A DNA stretch of 64,000 bases from assembly GCF_003732265.1 (NCBI RefSeq), contig NZ_MOBK01000007.1, forward strand, positions 248,001-312,000, in the 5' to 3' direction. Made by a program: the position numbers and the translations under genes. Origin of the DNA: Pseudomonas brassicacearum. Its GTDB lineage: Bacteria; Pseudomonadota; Gammaproteobacteria; Pseudomonadales; Pseudomonadaceae. Positions 1 through 9,138 of the stretch are shown here, piece after piece (the stretch's first letter is position 1; each line of letters begins with the position of its first letter). The notes under the pieces were generated by a model. That model was not told the DNA's origin. It ran no database searches and saw only the letters and a program-made list of their open reading frames with translations.

Positions 1-1250
1 GGTGTGGGCGTCCCGTAATGACAAAAGAGCTTGTCGTCAGGGGTTTTGTCGTTGGCCAGGCAGCGCATCAGTTCCGGGCGCCACTCTTTCCCTTTGGCGT
101 ACTGCAAGGCCTGCTCAGGCAGGCGCGCAGGCAAACCATCAGTCCAGCGCAACGTCTGGCCGGCCAGCCCCAGCACCAGCACACCACAAGCCGCCGCGAG
201 CAGAATCTGCCGACGCCCCGCCAACAACCGCCGCTCGCGGAATGGCGTTTCGACGAATCGCCACGACAGATAACCCAACACCAGACTGAGCAGAATCAAC
301 CCCGAAATATCAAACGGGCCTGGCTCGTCGACGCTGGCATAGCTGGCAAAGACAAACACCGGCCAGTGCCACAGGTACCAGGAATAGGAAATCAGCCCGA
401 GCCCGACCAGTACACGACTGGCGAGCAAGCCACCGACGAGGGTTTGCCGATGGCCATTGGCCCAGATCAACGCAACTACGCCGAGAGTCGGCAGCAATGC
501 GGCTGCACCAGGGAATGGCGTGCTTTTGTCATAACAGAACACGGCCAGCAGGATCAGAGCGGAGCCGGCCAGGCTCACCACTTGCGCCCCCGTAGAGGTC
601 AGACGCCAACCGGTTCTCGGCGCAACCGCCAGCATGGCGCCGGCCAACAACTCCCAGGCGCGCATCGGCAACAGGAAAAAGGCTTTCTCGGGATGATGCG
701 CCACGGCCCAGACGCTGAGCCCGAATGACACCAGCAACACTCCAAACAACGCCAGCCGCCAATGCTTGAGGCGACTCGACAGCACCGTCAGTAACAGCGG
801 GAAGACAATATAGAACTGCTCTTCAACTGCCAGCGACCACGTGTGCAACAACGGCTTGAGATCGGAAGCGGCATCAAAATAGCCGTCCTGACGCATAAAC
901 AGGATGTTGGAAACGAACATCACCTGGTAGCGCACCGAGCGGCCCAGTTCCTCGTAATCCTTGGGCGCCATCAGAAACCAGCCCACCGCCAGCACTGCGA
1001 GAATCATCACGAACAGCGCCGGCAAGATCCGCCGTGCACGACGCGCCCAGAAATCCACAAAGCTGAAGCGCCCGGCCTGGCGCTGATTCCAGATGATCGA
1101 GGTGATCAGGTAGCCGGAAATCACGAAGAAGATATCAACGCCGACGAAGCCGCCGGTGAAGCCGGGAACACCAAAATGGAACAACACCACCGCAATCACC
1201 GCGATTGCGCGTAAGCCGTCGATATCCCTTCGATAAGCAAGCGTGCTCAT
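1..1250 (-). CDS. Acyltransferase 3 (OafA/YrhL-like), 3' end cut by window
   Basis: Read on the minus strand from an ATG at 1250, this opens with MSTLAYRRDIDGLRAIAV, the standard N-terminus of inner-membrane acyltransferase 3 proteins that O-acetylate LPS, exopolysaccharide or peptidoglycan. Motifs FFVISGYLI, LHTWSLAVEEQFY (catalytic-His region) and YSWYLWHWP follow in the usual order, with many hydrophobic helices. After about 380 residues a soluble stretch begins with the cysteines typical of the linker to a C-terminal SGNH esterase domain, which would lie outside the window. No stop occurs before base 1, so the gene is partial only because of the window edge. No good Shine-Dalgarno is visible before the ATG. 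The polymer it acetylates cannot be told. Confidence 0.85.
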   Translation of the reverse strand, partial: MSTLAYRRDIDGLRAIAVIAVVLFHFGVPGFTGGFVGVDIFFVISGYLITSIIWNQRQAGRFSFVDFWARRARRILPALFVMILAVLAVGWFLMAPKDYEELGRSVRYQVMFVSNILFMRQDGYFDAASDLKPLLHTWSLAVEEQFYIVFPLLLTVLSSRLKHWRLALFGVLLVSFGLSVWAVAHHPEKAFFLLPMRAWELLAGAMLAVAPRTGWRLTSTGAQVVSLAGSALILLAVFCYDKSTPFPGAAALLPTLGVVALIWANGHRQTLVGGLLASRVLVGLGLISYSWYLWHWPVFVFASYASVDEPGPFDISGLILLSLVLGYLSWRFVETPFRERRLLAGRRQILLAAACGVLVLGLAGQTLRWTDGLPARLPEQALQYAKGKEWRPELMRCLANDKTPDDKLFCHYGTPT

Positions 1251-1343
1251 AAACAAAAAATGCCAGTCAGATTTAAGTTTTGGGCGCGTCGACCCTTTCG
1301 ATTCTGTACAGACCAATCCCAGCCGCAAACCTTCCCTTTTTCT

Positions 1344-1379
1344 GCAAAAAAAATGGCGCCCCGAAGGACGCCATTTTCA
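1344..1379 (-). terminator. Rho-independent terminator after rho
   Basis: On the minus strand an A-rich stem with GGCGTCC/GGCGCC arms and a TTCG-type loop is followed by a run of eight Ts. It lies just after the rho stop and before the acyltransferase start. Confidence 0.8.
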
Positions 1380-1396
1380 GCGGCTGAAAAACCGTC

Positions 1397-2656
<1,260 letters not shown>

Positions 2657-2852
2657 ATAGGAATGACGTAATCATTTATGGAGGGGGGAAATTAAGCTTT
2701 TGGCTTAATGAGGCCGCGCCGCAGAGAAGGCGACAGGATCGCGTACTTATTCGAAAAGGAGTGCGTCGGCGACGGCTAGCAGGGGGCAATGGAGAAACCA
2801 GTGCGGGGCCGAATGTACCACCTGAGTTTCGGAGCGTCTAGCCCTGAATAAC

Positions 2853-2884
2853 GAAAAGGCCCCGCAATGTGCGGGGCCTTTTTG
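2853..2884 (-). terminator. Rho-independent terminator after trxA
   Basis: A perfect 9-bp inverted repeat AAGGCCCCGC/GCGGGGCCTT flanks a short loop, with T runs on both sides. It lies 19 bases past the trxA stop, so trxA is probably a separate transcript from rho. Confidence 0.9.
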
Positions 2885-2903
2885 ATCACGCTTTGATCGA
2901 CGC

Positions 2904-3233
2904 TTAGATGTTGGCGTCGAGGAAGGCAGCCAGTTGCGACTTGGACAGTGCGCCGACCTTGGTTGCTTCAACGTTGCCGTTCTTGAACAGCATCAGGGTC
3001 GGGATACCACGCACGCCATGCTTGGCCGGGGTTTCCTGGTTTTCGTCGATGTTCAGCTTGGCAACGGTCAGCTTGCCTTTGTAGGTTTCAGCAATCTCGT
3101 CCAGAACAGGAGCGATCATTTTGCATGGGCCACACCATTCAGCCCAGTAGTCGACCAGTACAGCGCCTTCGGCCTTGAGTACGTCGGCCTCGAAGCTAGC
3201 GTCGCTAACGTGTTTGATAAGATCGCTGCTCAT
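2904..3233 (-). CDS. trxA: Thioredoxin 1
   Basis: This 109-residue cytoplasmic disulfide reductase carries the active site WCGPCK with cysteines at 34 and 37 and the cis-proline region RGIPTLMLF. Its length and sequence match Trx1. It supplies electrons to ribonucleotide reductase and many other targets via thioredoxin reductase. It is upstream of rho on the same strand but has its own terminator. The 120-bp space upstream to the FadR-type gene would hold its promoter. Confidence 0.98.
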   Translation of the reverse strand: MSSDLIKHVSDASFEADVLKAEGAVLVDYWAEWCGPCKMIAPVLDEIAETYKGKLTVAKLNIDENQETPAKHGVRGIPTLMLFKNGNVEATKVGALSKSQLAAFLDANI

Positions 3234-3353
3234 GGAAGTCTCCAGGTTGTAAGCAAAAAAACGTGGCCCATCATAGCCGCCCTTCCCTCGTTCAGGAAGG
3301 TGCAGATGATTGAGTCTCGCTATGGTGGTCCATGAGTTTGGGTATAGCTCAAG

Positions 3354-4061
3354 TCACGAGGTGGTGGGGGCGACGAAGGCAATCCCTGTACGCAGCGCCG
3401 CGTTTCGTACATGTTCATGCATCGCCTTCTGCGCCGCGCCAGAGGCCCGTCGAGTCAGCGCGCGGAGGATTTTGCGGTGCTCTTGCCAGGTTTCCATGGC
3501 TCGCTCAGCCCGGATGAACGGTAACTTCTGGCTCTCCAGAAAGATCTCGGCGCTGGCGGTCAGGATGCTTAGCATCGCCTGATTGCCGCTGGCCAGCAGG
3601 ATGCGCCGGTGGAACTCGAAATCCAGCCGCGCCGCCGCCTCGAAGTCGCCGGCCTTCAATTCCTGGCGCATGGCCGCGACATTGTCTTCCAGCGCATCCA
3701 GCTCTTGAGTGCTCAAGGTGATTGCCGCCAAACCGGCGGCGAAACCCTCCAGGGCATAACGCAACTGGAAGATATCCAGCGGCGAGGCCTGGGCAGCGAA
3801 CGGCCAGATCACCGCCGCCTCGTCACGCGACAGGTCCAACGGCGCCTGCACGAACACGCCCTTGCCTGGCTGGATACTGATCACGCCCAGCGCACTCAGC
3901 GACGACAACGCCTCACGCAATGATGCTCGACTGACCCCCAACTGCACCGCCAGGTCCCGTTGCGAGGGCAAGGCATCGCCTGGCCCGAAGCCTTGTTCGG
4001 TGATCAGTTTGCGGATGGCCTGCAGGGCCACTTCAGGAACGGCGCGGGAGATCGAATTCAT
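3354..4061 (-). CDS. GntR-family regulator, FCD (FadR) subfamily
   Basis: A 235-residue repressor-type protein. Residues about 5-75 form a winged helix-turn-helix (LPSQRDLAVQLGVSRASLREALSSL, then GKGVFV as the wing). Residues about 90-230 form the all-helical FCD ligand-binding domain with conserved Arg/Glu and His residues (LRYALEGFAA, FEFHRRIL, HRKILRAL, HEHVRN). It is divergent from the amino-acid ABC transporter operon across a 256-bp gap containing a 15-base near-palindrome (4189-4203), so it most likely controls that operon in response to its substrate. The ligand is unknown. Confidence 0.88.
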   Translation of the reverse strand: MNSISRAVPEVALQAIRKLITEQGFGPGDALPSQRDLAVQLGVSRASLREALSSLSALGVISIQPGKGVFVQAPLDLSRDEAAVIWPFAAQASPLDIFQLRYALEGFAAGLAAITLSTQELDALEDNVAAMRQELKAGDFEAAARLDFEFHRRILLASGNQAMLSILTASAEIFLESQKLPFIRAERAMETWQEHRKILRALTRRASGAAQKAMHEHVRNAALRTGIAFVAPTTS

Positions 4062-4188
4062 GGTTTTTCAAACAAGCCAGGCCAATGAGTGCTCAGTTGT
4101 AAAGCTAATCGCAACGCCCGGCAAGTCGTGCCCCATGGGGGTTCGGTCGTTTCCGGCGATGCGCTATCGGGGTGCGAAACACGAACTG

Positions 4189-4203
4189 ACTGTTCAGACC
4201 AGT
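4189..4203. promoter_or_regulatory. Candidate operator for the divergent FadR-type regulator
   Basis: ACTGTTCAGACCAGT is a 15-base palindrome around a central A with six of seven arm positions matched. Its core TGTTC-A-GACCA is one base away from the TGGTC-N-GACCA type reported for FCD-family GntR operators. It lies between the regulator (start 4061) and the transporter (start 4318). The assignment is inferred from position and symmetry only. Confidence 0.45.
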
Positions 4204-4317
4204 AAGACCGATCGGCGCCAGTAAACCCGTGGCCTGCGCCCCCTGAAACCGACTCTTGGCATGGCCCGTGCTCTGTCGATCCGCAACATTCACTTTTCGC
4301 CGATCCGGAGATTTGCC

Positions 4318-5103
4318 ATGACCCAGCGTTACAGCGCCCTCCTTGCCGCCCTGTTTGCCAGCCTGATGCTGAGCCAGGCGCCCGCCCACGCCGACGGTCT
4401 GGAGGATGTGGTCAAACGCGGCGTTCTCAAAGTCGCCGTGCCACAGGACTTCCCGCCATTCGGCTCAGTCGGCCCGGACATGAAGCCGCGCGGCCTGGAC
4501 ATCGATACCGCAAAACTGCTGGCCGATCAGCTCAAGGTCAAACTCGAACTGACCCCGGTCAACAGCACTAACCGAATCCCGTTCCTGACCACCGGCAAGG
4601 TGGACCTGGTGATCTCCAGCCTCGGCAAGAACCCCGAGCGCGAGAAAGTCATCGACTTCTCCAGCGCCTACGCGCCGTTCTACCTCGCCGTGTTCGGCCC
4701 GCCAGACGCCGACATCAAAAGCCTGGACGATCTCAAGGGTAAAACCGTCAGCGTCACCCGTGGCGCCATCGAAGACATCGAACTGACCAAGGTGGCCCCC
4801 GAAGGCGTGACCATCAAGCGCTTCGAAGACAACAACTCGACCATCGCCGCCTACCTCGCCGGCCAGGTTGACCTGATCGCCAGCGGCAACGTGGTGATGG
4901 TGGCGATCAGCGAGAAAAGCCCGAAACGTGTGCCCGCATTGAAAGTGAAGCTCAAGGATTCGCCGGTCTACGTGGGCGTGAACAAGAACGAGCCGGCGCT
5001 GTTGGGCAAGGTCAATCAGATCCTCGCCACCGCCAAGACGGATGGCGCACTGGAGAAAAATTCCCGGACCTGGCTGAAAGAACCGTTGCCGGCCGATCTC
5101 TGA
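4318..5103 (+). CDS. Polar amino-acid ABC transporter, periplasmic binding protein
   Basis: A 261-residue family-3 solute-binding protein. I place the start at ATG 4318 (GGAG six bases upstream) because this gives a normal signal peptide ending AHA-DG near residue 25; the in-frame ATG at 4261 would bury it. Typical features are VLKVAVPQDFPPFG, GLDIDTAKLLADQL and DLVISSLGKNPEREKVIDFS. It captures the amino acid in the periplasm for the two permeases and ATPase encoded immediately downstream. The substrate (glutamate/aspartate, cystine or another polar amino acid) cannot be fixed from sequence alone. Confidence 0.92.
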   Translation: MTQRYSALLAALFASLMLSQAPAHADGLEDVVKRGVLKVAVPQDFPPFGSVGPDMKPRGLDIDTAKLLADQLKVKLELTPVNSTNRIPFLTTGKVDLVISSLGKNPEREKVIDFSSAYAPFYLAVFGPPDADIKSLDDLKGKTVSVTRGAIEDIELTKVAPEGVTIKRFEDNNSTIAAYLAGQVDLIASGNVVMVAISEKSPKRVPALKVKLKDSPVYVGVNKNEPALLGKVNQILATAKTDGALEKNSRTWLKEPLPADL

Positions 5104-5124
5104 TTTTTGCCAAGGAGACTGAGC

Positions 5125-5793
5125 ATGGCTTATCAGTTCGACTTTCTGCCGGTGGTGCAAAACACCGACCTGTTATTGCGCGGTGCGCTGTTCACCCTTG
5201 AATTGACGGCCATTGGCGCTGTGCTCGGCGTCAGTGTGGGCATCGTCGGGGCGTTGGTACGGGCGTGGAACATCCGCCCGTTCTCGACGATTTTCGGGGT
5301 TTACGTCGAACTGATCCGCAACACCCCGTTCCTGGTGCAGTTGTTCTTCATCTTTTTCGGACTGCCCTCCCTGGGTGTGCAGATTTCAGAGTGGCAGGCC
5401 GCCGTGCTGGCGATGGTGATCAACCTGGGCGCCTATTCCACCGAGATCATCCGTGCCGGCATCCAGGCGATCCCCCGGGGGCAGCTTGAAGCCGCAGCCG
5501 CCTTGGCGATGAACCGCTTCGAAGCGTTCCGCCACGTGGTCTTGCTGCCCGCCCTGGGCAAAGTCTGGCCGGCGCTGAGCAGCCAGATCATCATCGTCAT
5601 GCTGGGTTCGGCCGTCTGCTCGCAGATCGCGACCGAAGAGTTGAGTTTCGCCGCCAACTTCATTCAATCGCGCAACTTCCGCGCCTTTGAAACCTATGCC
5701 CTGACCACCCTGCTCTACCTGTGCATGGCGCTGCTGATCCGCCAGTTGCTGAACTGGATCGGGCGCCGGTACATCGCCAGGAGCAGCCAATGA
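5125..5793 (+). CDS. Amino-acid ABC transporter permease 1 (HisM/GlnP family)
   Basis: An inner-membrane permease of 222 residues from the ATG at 5125, which has an AAGGAG Shine-Dalgarno at 5112; the upstream TTG is less likely. It has about five hydrophobic helices, the family opening LLRGALFTLELTAIGAVLGV, and the EAA loop (QLEAAAALAMNRFEAFRHVVLLPAL) that docks the ATPase. It overlaps the next permease by 4 bases (ATGA), so the two are translationally coupled and probably form a heterodimer. Confidence 0.92.
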   Translation: MAYQFDFLPVVQNTDLLLRGALFTLELTAIGAVLGVSVGIVGALVRAWNIRPFSTIFGVYVELIRNTPFLVQLFFIFFGLPSLGVQISEWQAAVLAMVINLGAYSTEIIRAGIQAIPRGQLEAAAALAMNRFEAFRHVVLLPALGKVWPALSSQIIIVMLGSAVCSQIATEELSFAANFIQSRNFRAFETYALTTLLYLCMALLIRQLLNWIGRRYIARSSQ

Positions 5794-6440
5794 GCGATTT
5801 CACCTTTTGGGACGTCGTGCGCAACTTGCTCACAGGCCTGCAATGGACCCTGGCGCTGTCGCTGGTGGCATTTATCGGCGGCGGCTTGATCGGCTTGCTG
5901 ATCATGGTCATGCGCATTTCGAAAAAATCCCTGCCGCGTAACGTCGCCCGCACCTACATCGAACTCTTCCAGGGCACGCCGCTGTTGATGCAGCTGTTTC
6001 TGGTGTTCTTCGGCGTTGCCTTGGCCGGCGTGGACATTTCGCCATGGATGGCGGCAGCGCTGGCCCTGACGCTGTTCACCAGCGCGTATCTGGCGGAGAT
6101 CTGGCGCGGTTGCGTCGACTCGATCCCCAACGGCCAGTGGGAAGCTTCATCAAGCCTGGCGCTCAATCCACTGGAGCAACTGCGTTACGTGATCCTGCCG
6201 CAAGCGCTGCGGATCGCCGTGGCGCCGACCGTGGGGTTTTCGGTGCAAGTGGTCAAAGGCACCGCCGTGACCTCCATCATCGGTTTCACCGAACTGACCA
6301 AGACCGGCGGCATGCTCGCCAACGCCACCTTCGAACCCTTCATGGTGTATGGCCTGGTTGCCCTCGGTTACTTCCTGCTCTGCTACCCCTTGTCCCTCAG
6401 CGCGCGCTACCTGGAAAGGAGACTGCATGCCTCTGCTTAG
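5790..6440 (+). CDS. Amino-acid ABC transporter permease 2
   Basis: A 216-residue permease of the same family as its upstream neighbour, starting at ATG 5790 inside the previous stop codon. It has the N-terminal GLQWTLALSLVAFIGG helix, the ELFQGTPLLMQLF segment and the EAA loop (QWEASSSLALNPLEQLRYVILPQAL). The C-terminal 14 bases overlap the start of the ATPase gene. Together with the first permease it forms the transmembrane channel. Confidence 0.92.
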   Translation: MSDFTFWDVVRNLLTGLQWTLALSLVAFIGGGLIGLLIMVMRISKKSLPRNVARTYIELFQGTPLLMQLFLVFFGVALAGVDISPWMAAALALTLFTSAYLAEIWRGCVDSIPNGQWEASSSLALNPLEQLRYVILPQALRIAVAPTVGFSVQVVKGTAVTSIIGFTELTKTGGMLANATFEPFMVYGLVALGYFLLCYPLSLSARYLERRLHASA

Positions 6441-7164
6441 AATTTCCGCCCTGCATAAATATTATGGCGATCACCATGTGCTCAAAGGCATCGACCTGAG
6501 CGTCGAGGAAGGCCAGGTGGTGGCGATCATCGGCCGCAGCGGCTCGGGCAAATCCACGTTGTTGCGCACCTTGAACGGCCTGGAGTCGATCAACGACGGC
6601 GTGATCGAAGTCGACGGTGAATACCTCGACGCCGCCCGTGCGGACTTGCGCAGCCTGCGGCAGAAAGTCGGCATGGTGTTCCAGCAGTTCAACCTGTTCC
6701 CGCACCTGACCGTGGGCGAGAACGTCATGCTCGCGCCACAGGTGGTGCAGAAAGTACCGAAAACCAAAGCGGCCGAGCTGGCGCGGCAGATGCTGGAACG
6801 TGTCGGGCTGGGCGAGAAGTTTGACGCCTTCCCTGACCGGCTGTCCGGCGGGCAGCAACAGCGGGTGGCCATTGCCCGCGCGCTGGCAATGTCGCCCAAG
6901 GTGTTGCTGTGCGATGAAATTACCTCGGCGCTGGACCCCGAGCTGGTCAATGAAGTGCTGAGTGTGGTTCGGCAACTGGCCAGGGACGGGATGACGCTGA
7001 TCATGGTCACCCACGAAATGCGCTTTGCCCGGGAAGTTGGGGACAAGTTGGTGTTCATGCATCAGGGCAAGGTGCATGAGGTGGGGGATCCGAAAGTGCT
7101 GTTTGCCAATCCGCAGACGGCGGAGCTGGCGAATTTCATTGGCACCGTCGATAACGCCGGCTAA
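6427..7164 (+). CDS. Amino-acid ABC transporter ATP-binding protein
   Basis: A 245-residue ATPase that powers the transporter. The start is ATG 6427, preceded by GGAAAGGAGA. Walker A is GRSGSGKST, the Q-loop region is VFQQFNLFPHLTV, the signature is LSGGQQQRVAIARALA, and Walker B/D-loop is VLLCDEITSALDPELV, followed by the switch histidine (VTHEM). It is the last gene of the operon; a REPIN follows two bases after the stop and may act as the 3' boundary. Confidence 0.94.
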   Translation: MPLLRISALHKYYGDHHVLKGIDLSVEEGQVVAIIGRSGSGKSTLLRTLNGLESINDGVIEVDGEYLDAARADLRSLRQKVGMVFQQFNLFPHLTVGENVMLAPQVVQKVPKTKAAELARQMLERVGLGEKFDAFPDRLSGGQQQRVAIARALAMSPKVLLCDEITSALDPELVNEVLSVVRQLARDGMTLIMVTHEMRFAREVGDKLVFMHQGKVHEVGDPKVLFANPQTAELANFIGTVDNAG

Positions 7165-7165
7165 T

Positions 7166-7303
7166 CCCCTGTGGCGAGGGGGCTTGCCCCCGTTGGGCTA
7201 CGAAGTAGCCCCAAAACCCTTCACATCTATTCCACATAGACCGCGTATGCAGGATTTACGACTGCTGCGCAGCCGAACGGGGGCAAGCCCCCTCACCACA
7301 GGG
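7166..7303. repeat. REPIN (inverted REP pair), GGCGAGGGGGCTTGCCCCC type
   Basis: CCTGTGGCGAGGGGGCTTGC begins at 7168 and its inverted copy ends at 7303. Each copy contains its own small palindrome. The central part also contains a second complementary pair (CTACGAAGTAGCC and CTGCTGCGCAGCC). It fills the space between the transporter operon and ppx; no gene is visible in it. Confidence 0.85.
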
Positions 7304-7394
7304 TTGTGCTGGATCAACGCTTTGAACACTGCGCGTTGGCGCCAGCCTTTGATCGTGGCACGATGTCGAGGTTATCGACCGAGACCCCCTGACC

Positions 7395-8897
7395 ATGCCG
7401 CAATCCCAAGCCAAGAATCTGTCCCTGATCGCCGCAATCGACCTGGGCTCCAACAGCTTTCACATGGTCGTGGCCAAGGCCCAGAACGGCGAAATCCGTA
7501 TTCTCGAGCGTCTCGGGGAGAAGGTTCAGCTGGCCGCCGGCATCGACGAAGAGCGCCATCTCAACGAAGAATCCATGCAGCGCGGGCTCGACTGCCTCAA
7601 GCGGTTTGCCCAACTGATCAACGGCATGCCCACGGGCGCCGTGCGGATCGTCGGCACCAACGCCCTGCGTGAAGCCCGTAACCGCGTCGAATTCATCCGC
7701 CGCGCCGAAGACATCCTCGGCCACCCGGTGGAAGTCATCTCCGGCCGTGAAGAAGCGCGCCTGATCTACCTCGGCGTGTCCCACACCCTCGCTGACACCC
7801 CGGGCAAGCGCCTGGTGGCCGACATCGGCGGCGGCAGTACCGAATTCATCATCGGCCAGCGCTTCGAGCCGCTGCTGCGCGAAAGCCTGCAAATGGGCTG
7901 CGTCAGCTACACCCAGCGCTATTTCAAGGACGGCAAGATCACCCCGGCCCGTTACGCCCAGGCGTACACCGCGGCGCGGCTGGAGATCATGAGCATCGAG
8001 CATGCCCTGCACCGCCTGACCTGGGATGAAGCCATCGGCTCCTCGGGCACCATCCGTGCCATCGGCCTGGCGCTGAAGGCCGGCGGTCACGGCACGGGCG
8101 AGGTGAATGCCGAAGGCCTGGCCTGGCTCAAGCGCAAACTGATCAAGCTCGGCGACGTCGAGAAAATCGACTTCGACGGCATCAAGCCCGACCGCCGGGC
8201 GATTTTCCCGGCAGGCCTGGCGATTCTCGAGGCGATTTTCGATGCCCTCGAACTCCAGCGCATGGACCACTGCGAAGGCGCCCTGCGTGAAGGCGTGCTC
8301 TATGACCTGCTGGGCCGTCATCACCACGAAGACGTCCGTGAGCGCACACTCAGCTCGCTGATGGAGCGTTATCACGTCGATCAGGAACAAGCGGTGCGGG
8401 TCGAGCGCAAGGCGTTGCACGCTTTCGATCAAGTGGCCAAGGATTGGGACCTGGATGACGGCGTGTGGCGCGAACTGCTCGGCTGGGCCGCCAAGGTCCA
8501 CGAAGTGGGCCTGGACATCGCTCACTATCAGTACCACAAGCATGGCGCCTATCTGATCGAGCACTCGGACCTGGCCGGGTTCTCCCGCGAGGACCAGCAA
8601 ATGCTCGCGCTGCTGGTGCGTGGTCACCGACGCAACATTCCCAAGGACAAATTCGCCGAGTTCGGCGATGACGGCATCAAGCTGATCCGCCTGTGCGTGC
8701 TGCTGCGCTTTGCGATCCTGTTCCATCACATCCGCGGCACCCAGCAAATGCCTCAAGTGGAACTGCGCGCCAATGGCAACAGCCTGGAAGTGGTGTTCCC
8801 GGACCAATGGCTGGACGACAACCAACTGACCCAGGCCGACTTCGCCATCGAAGCCGAATGGCTCACCCGCGTCGACATTGTCCTGAACGCCCGCTAA
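7395..8897 (+). CDS. ppx: Exopolyphosphatase
   Basis: A 500-residue exopolyphosphatase that removes terminal phosphate from long-chain polyphosphate (Ppx/GppA family, actin-like fold). The phosphate-binding loops AAIDLGSNSFHMVV (about residues 13-26) and VADIGGGSTEFIIGQ (about 142-156) are both present. The C-terminal HD-like region contains AAKVHEVGLDIAHYQYHKH. It is convergent with ppk1, giving the synthesis and breakdown genes for polyphosphate side by side as in other pseudomonads. Confidence 0.97.
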   Translation: MPQSQAKNLSLIAAIDLGSNSFHMVVAKAQNGEIRILERLGEKVQLAAGIDEERHLNEESMQRGLDCLKRFAQLINGMPTGAVRIVGTNALREARNRVEFIRRAEDILGHPVEVISGREEARLIYLGVSHTLADTPGKRLVADIGGGSTEFIIGQRFEPLLRESLQMGCVSYTQRYFKDGKITPARYAQAYTAARLEIMSIEHALHRLTWDEAIGSSGTIRAIGLALKAGGHGTGEVNAEGLAWLKRKLIKLGDVEKIDFDGIKPDRRAIFPAGLAILEAIFDALELQRMDHCEGALREGVLYDLLGRHHHEDVRERTLSSLMERYHVDQEQAVRVERKALHAFDQVAKDWDLDDGVWRELLGWAAKVHEVGLDIAHYQYHKHGAYLIEHSDLAGFSREDQQMLALLVRGHRRNIPKDKFAEFGDDGIKLIRLCVLLRFAILFHHIRGTQQMPQVELRANGNSLEVVFPDQWLDDNQLTQADFAIEAEWLTRVDIVLNAR

Positions 8898-8912
8898 GAC
8901 CCGCTAAACGTA

Positions 8913-8943
8913 AAAAGGGCGATCCAATGGGTCGCCCTTTTTT
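8913..8943 (+). terminator. Terminator after ppx
   Basis: The stem AAGGGCGATCC/GGGTCGCCCTT with a 3-base loop is followed by six Ts, 15 bases past the ppx stop. Confidence 0.88.
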
Positions 8944-8970
8944 GTGCCCGCGATTCAGCAAGCGACCCAG

Positions 8971-9129
8971 CCCCTGTGGGAGCGAGCCTGTGGCGAGGGG
9001 GCTTGTCGGAACGCCGCATCGCCCCGTTGGGTCGCGAAGCGGCCCCGATCTTTACGACTGCTACGCAGCCGAACGGTGCGATGCGGCGTTCCGACAAGCC
9101 CCCTCGCCACAAAAGCTCGCTCCCACAGG
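8971..9129. repeat. Nested composite REPIN between ppx and ppk1
   Basis: Outer arms CCTGTGGGAGCGAGC and GCTCGCTCCCACAGG enclose a second inverted pair that starts TGTGGCGAGGGGGCTTGTCG and runs through GGAACGCCGCATCGC. The near-continuous stem is about 50 bp per side. Both REP types seen elsewhere in the window are combined here, one inside the other. No gene lies in this interval. Confidence 0.85.
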
Positions 9130-9138
9130 TTTTGTGCG

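Noticed and set aside
7314..8825. 503-codon minus-strand frame opposite ppx
   Set aside because: Antisense shadow of ppx.
7166..9129. Insertion-sequence ends or attachment sites
   Set aside because: The inverted repeats are short REP elements with no transposase or integrase gene between them.
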